This document shows positions 63,973 through 64,000 of a DNA stretch of 64,000 bases, piece after piece; within the stretch, counting starts at the first letter, position 1; every line of letters begins with the position of its first letter. This stretch comes from Craspedostauros australis (taxonomy: Eukaryota > Bacillariophyta > Bacillariophyceae > Mastogloiales > Achnanthaceae). The position numbers and the translations under genes were made by a program. Where the stretch lies: contig JAMXDE010000027.1 in the NCBI GenBank assembly GCA_026770025.1, positions 1 to 64,000 on the forward strand, given 5' to 3'. The notes under the pieces were generated by a model. It was given only the letters and a program-made list of their open reading frames with translations, was not told the origin of the DNA and did no database searches.

Positions 63973-64000
63973 CTATTTTTGTCGGAACGAAGCAAGTGTG

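Noticed and set aside
1-64000. Bacterial origin or contamination
   Set aside because: Spliceosomal introns, Copia elements and bipartite plastid presequences rule this out for the window as a whole.
1-64000. tRNA, rRNA or other structured RNA genes
   Set aside because: Scanning by eye for T-loop words and long conserved rRNA stretches gave nothing convincing. A covariance-model search would be needed to exclude them.

Overview
The window is eukaryotic nuclear DNA, most likely from a diatom or close stramenopile. I base this on: short GT-AG introns (about 180-400 nt); organelle-type presequences ending in the ASAFAP-like motif (DAFAP, SAFAP) on two proteins; Pro/Ser/Thr stalks on secreted proteins; a cyclase-phosphodiesterase fusion; helicase-associated repeats; and a Ty1/Copia family with one very long open frame. 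I cannot name the species.

Layout. 1-8516: degraded minus-strand Copia element. 8601-13322: receptor-type nucleotide cyclase fused to a cyclic-nucleotide phosphodiesterase (minus), whose exons contain five single-base homopolymer frame breaks. 14424-23573: young, whole-looking Copia element of the same family and orientation, with 687-bp LTRs and a 5-bp target duplication. 25754-29637: secreted M11 (gametolysin-like) metalloprotease in five exons. 29998-31781: multi-pass membrane protein in two inferred exons. 32054-32951: helicase-associated-repeat protein, 5' end unresolved. 33218-34430: NAD(P)-dependent SDR. 34527-35618: YqaJ-type nuclease. 36185-37450: alpha carbonic anhydrase with GPI-like tail. 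37639-38997: SET-domain methyltransferase. 39760-40743: Mpv17/PMP22 protein. 42283-43131: glycine-zipper hypothetical. 43905-47600: large acidic type I membrane protein with a Tyr/Ser repeat tail. 48067-49761: GatA-type amidase. 50975-52411: ascorbate-peroxidase-like haem peroxidase. About 52965-58378: candidate four-gene DNA transposon. 58688-59908: membrane-anchored aldo/keto reductase. 60442-61908: low-complexity hypothetical. 63178 to beyond the right edge: methionyl-tRNA formyltransferase.

The host genes form no obvious pathway. Several serve organelles: GatA and formyltransferase in organellar translation, the peroxidase and Mpv17 protein probably in or near the plastid. The most unusual unit is the 5.4-kb segment at 52965-58378. 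It has a DDE transposase and three unrecognised ORFs in alternating orientation, bracketed by two near-copies of one minisatellite and a 10-bp inverted match next to AATT on both sides. The cyclase-phosphodiesterase gene, lying between two Copia copies and broken while every other host gene is intact, is the second point of interest.

The open-frame calls behind this annotation accept TTG and GTG as starts. I moved starts to ATG where one exists and say so where none does.
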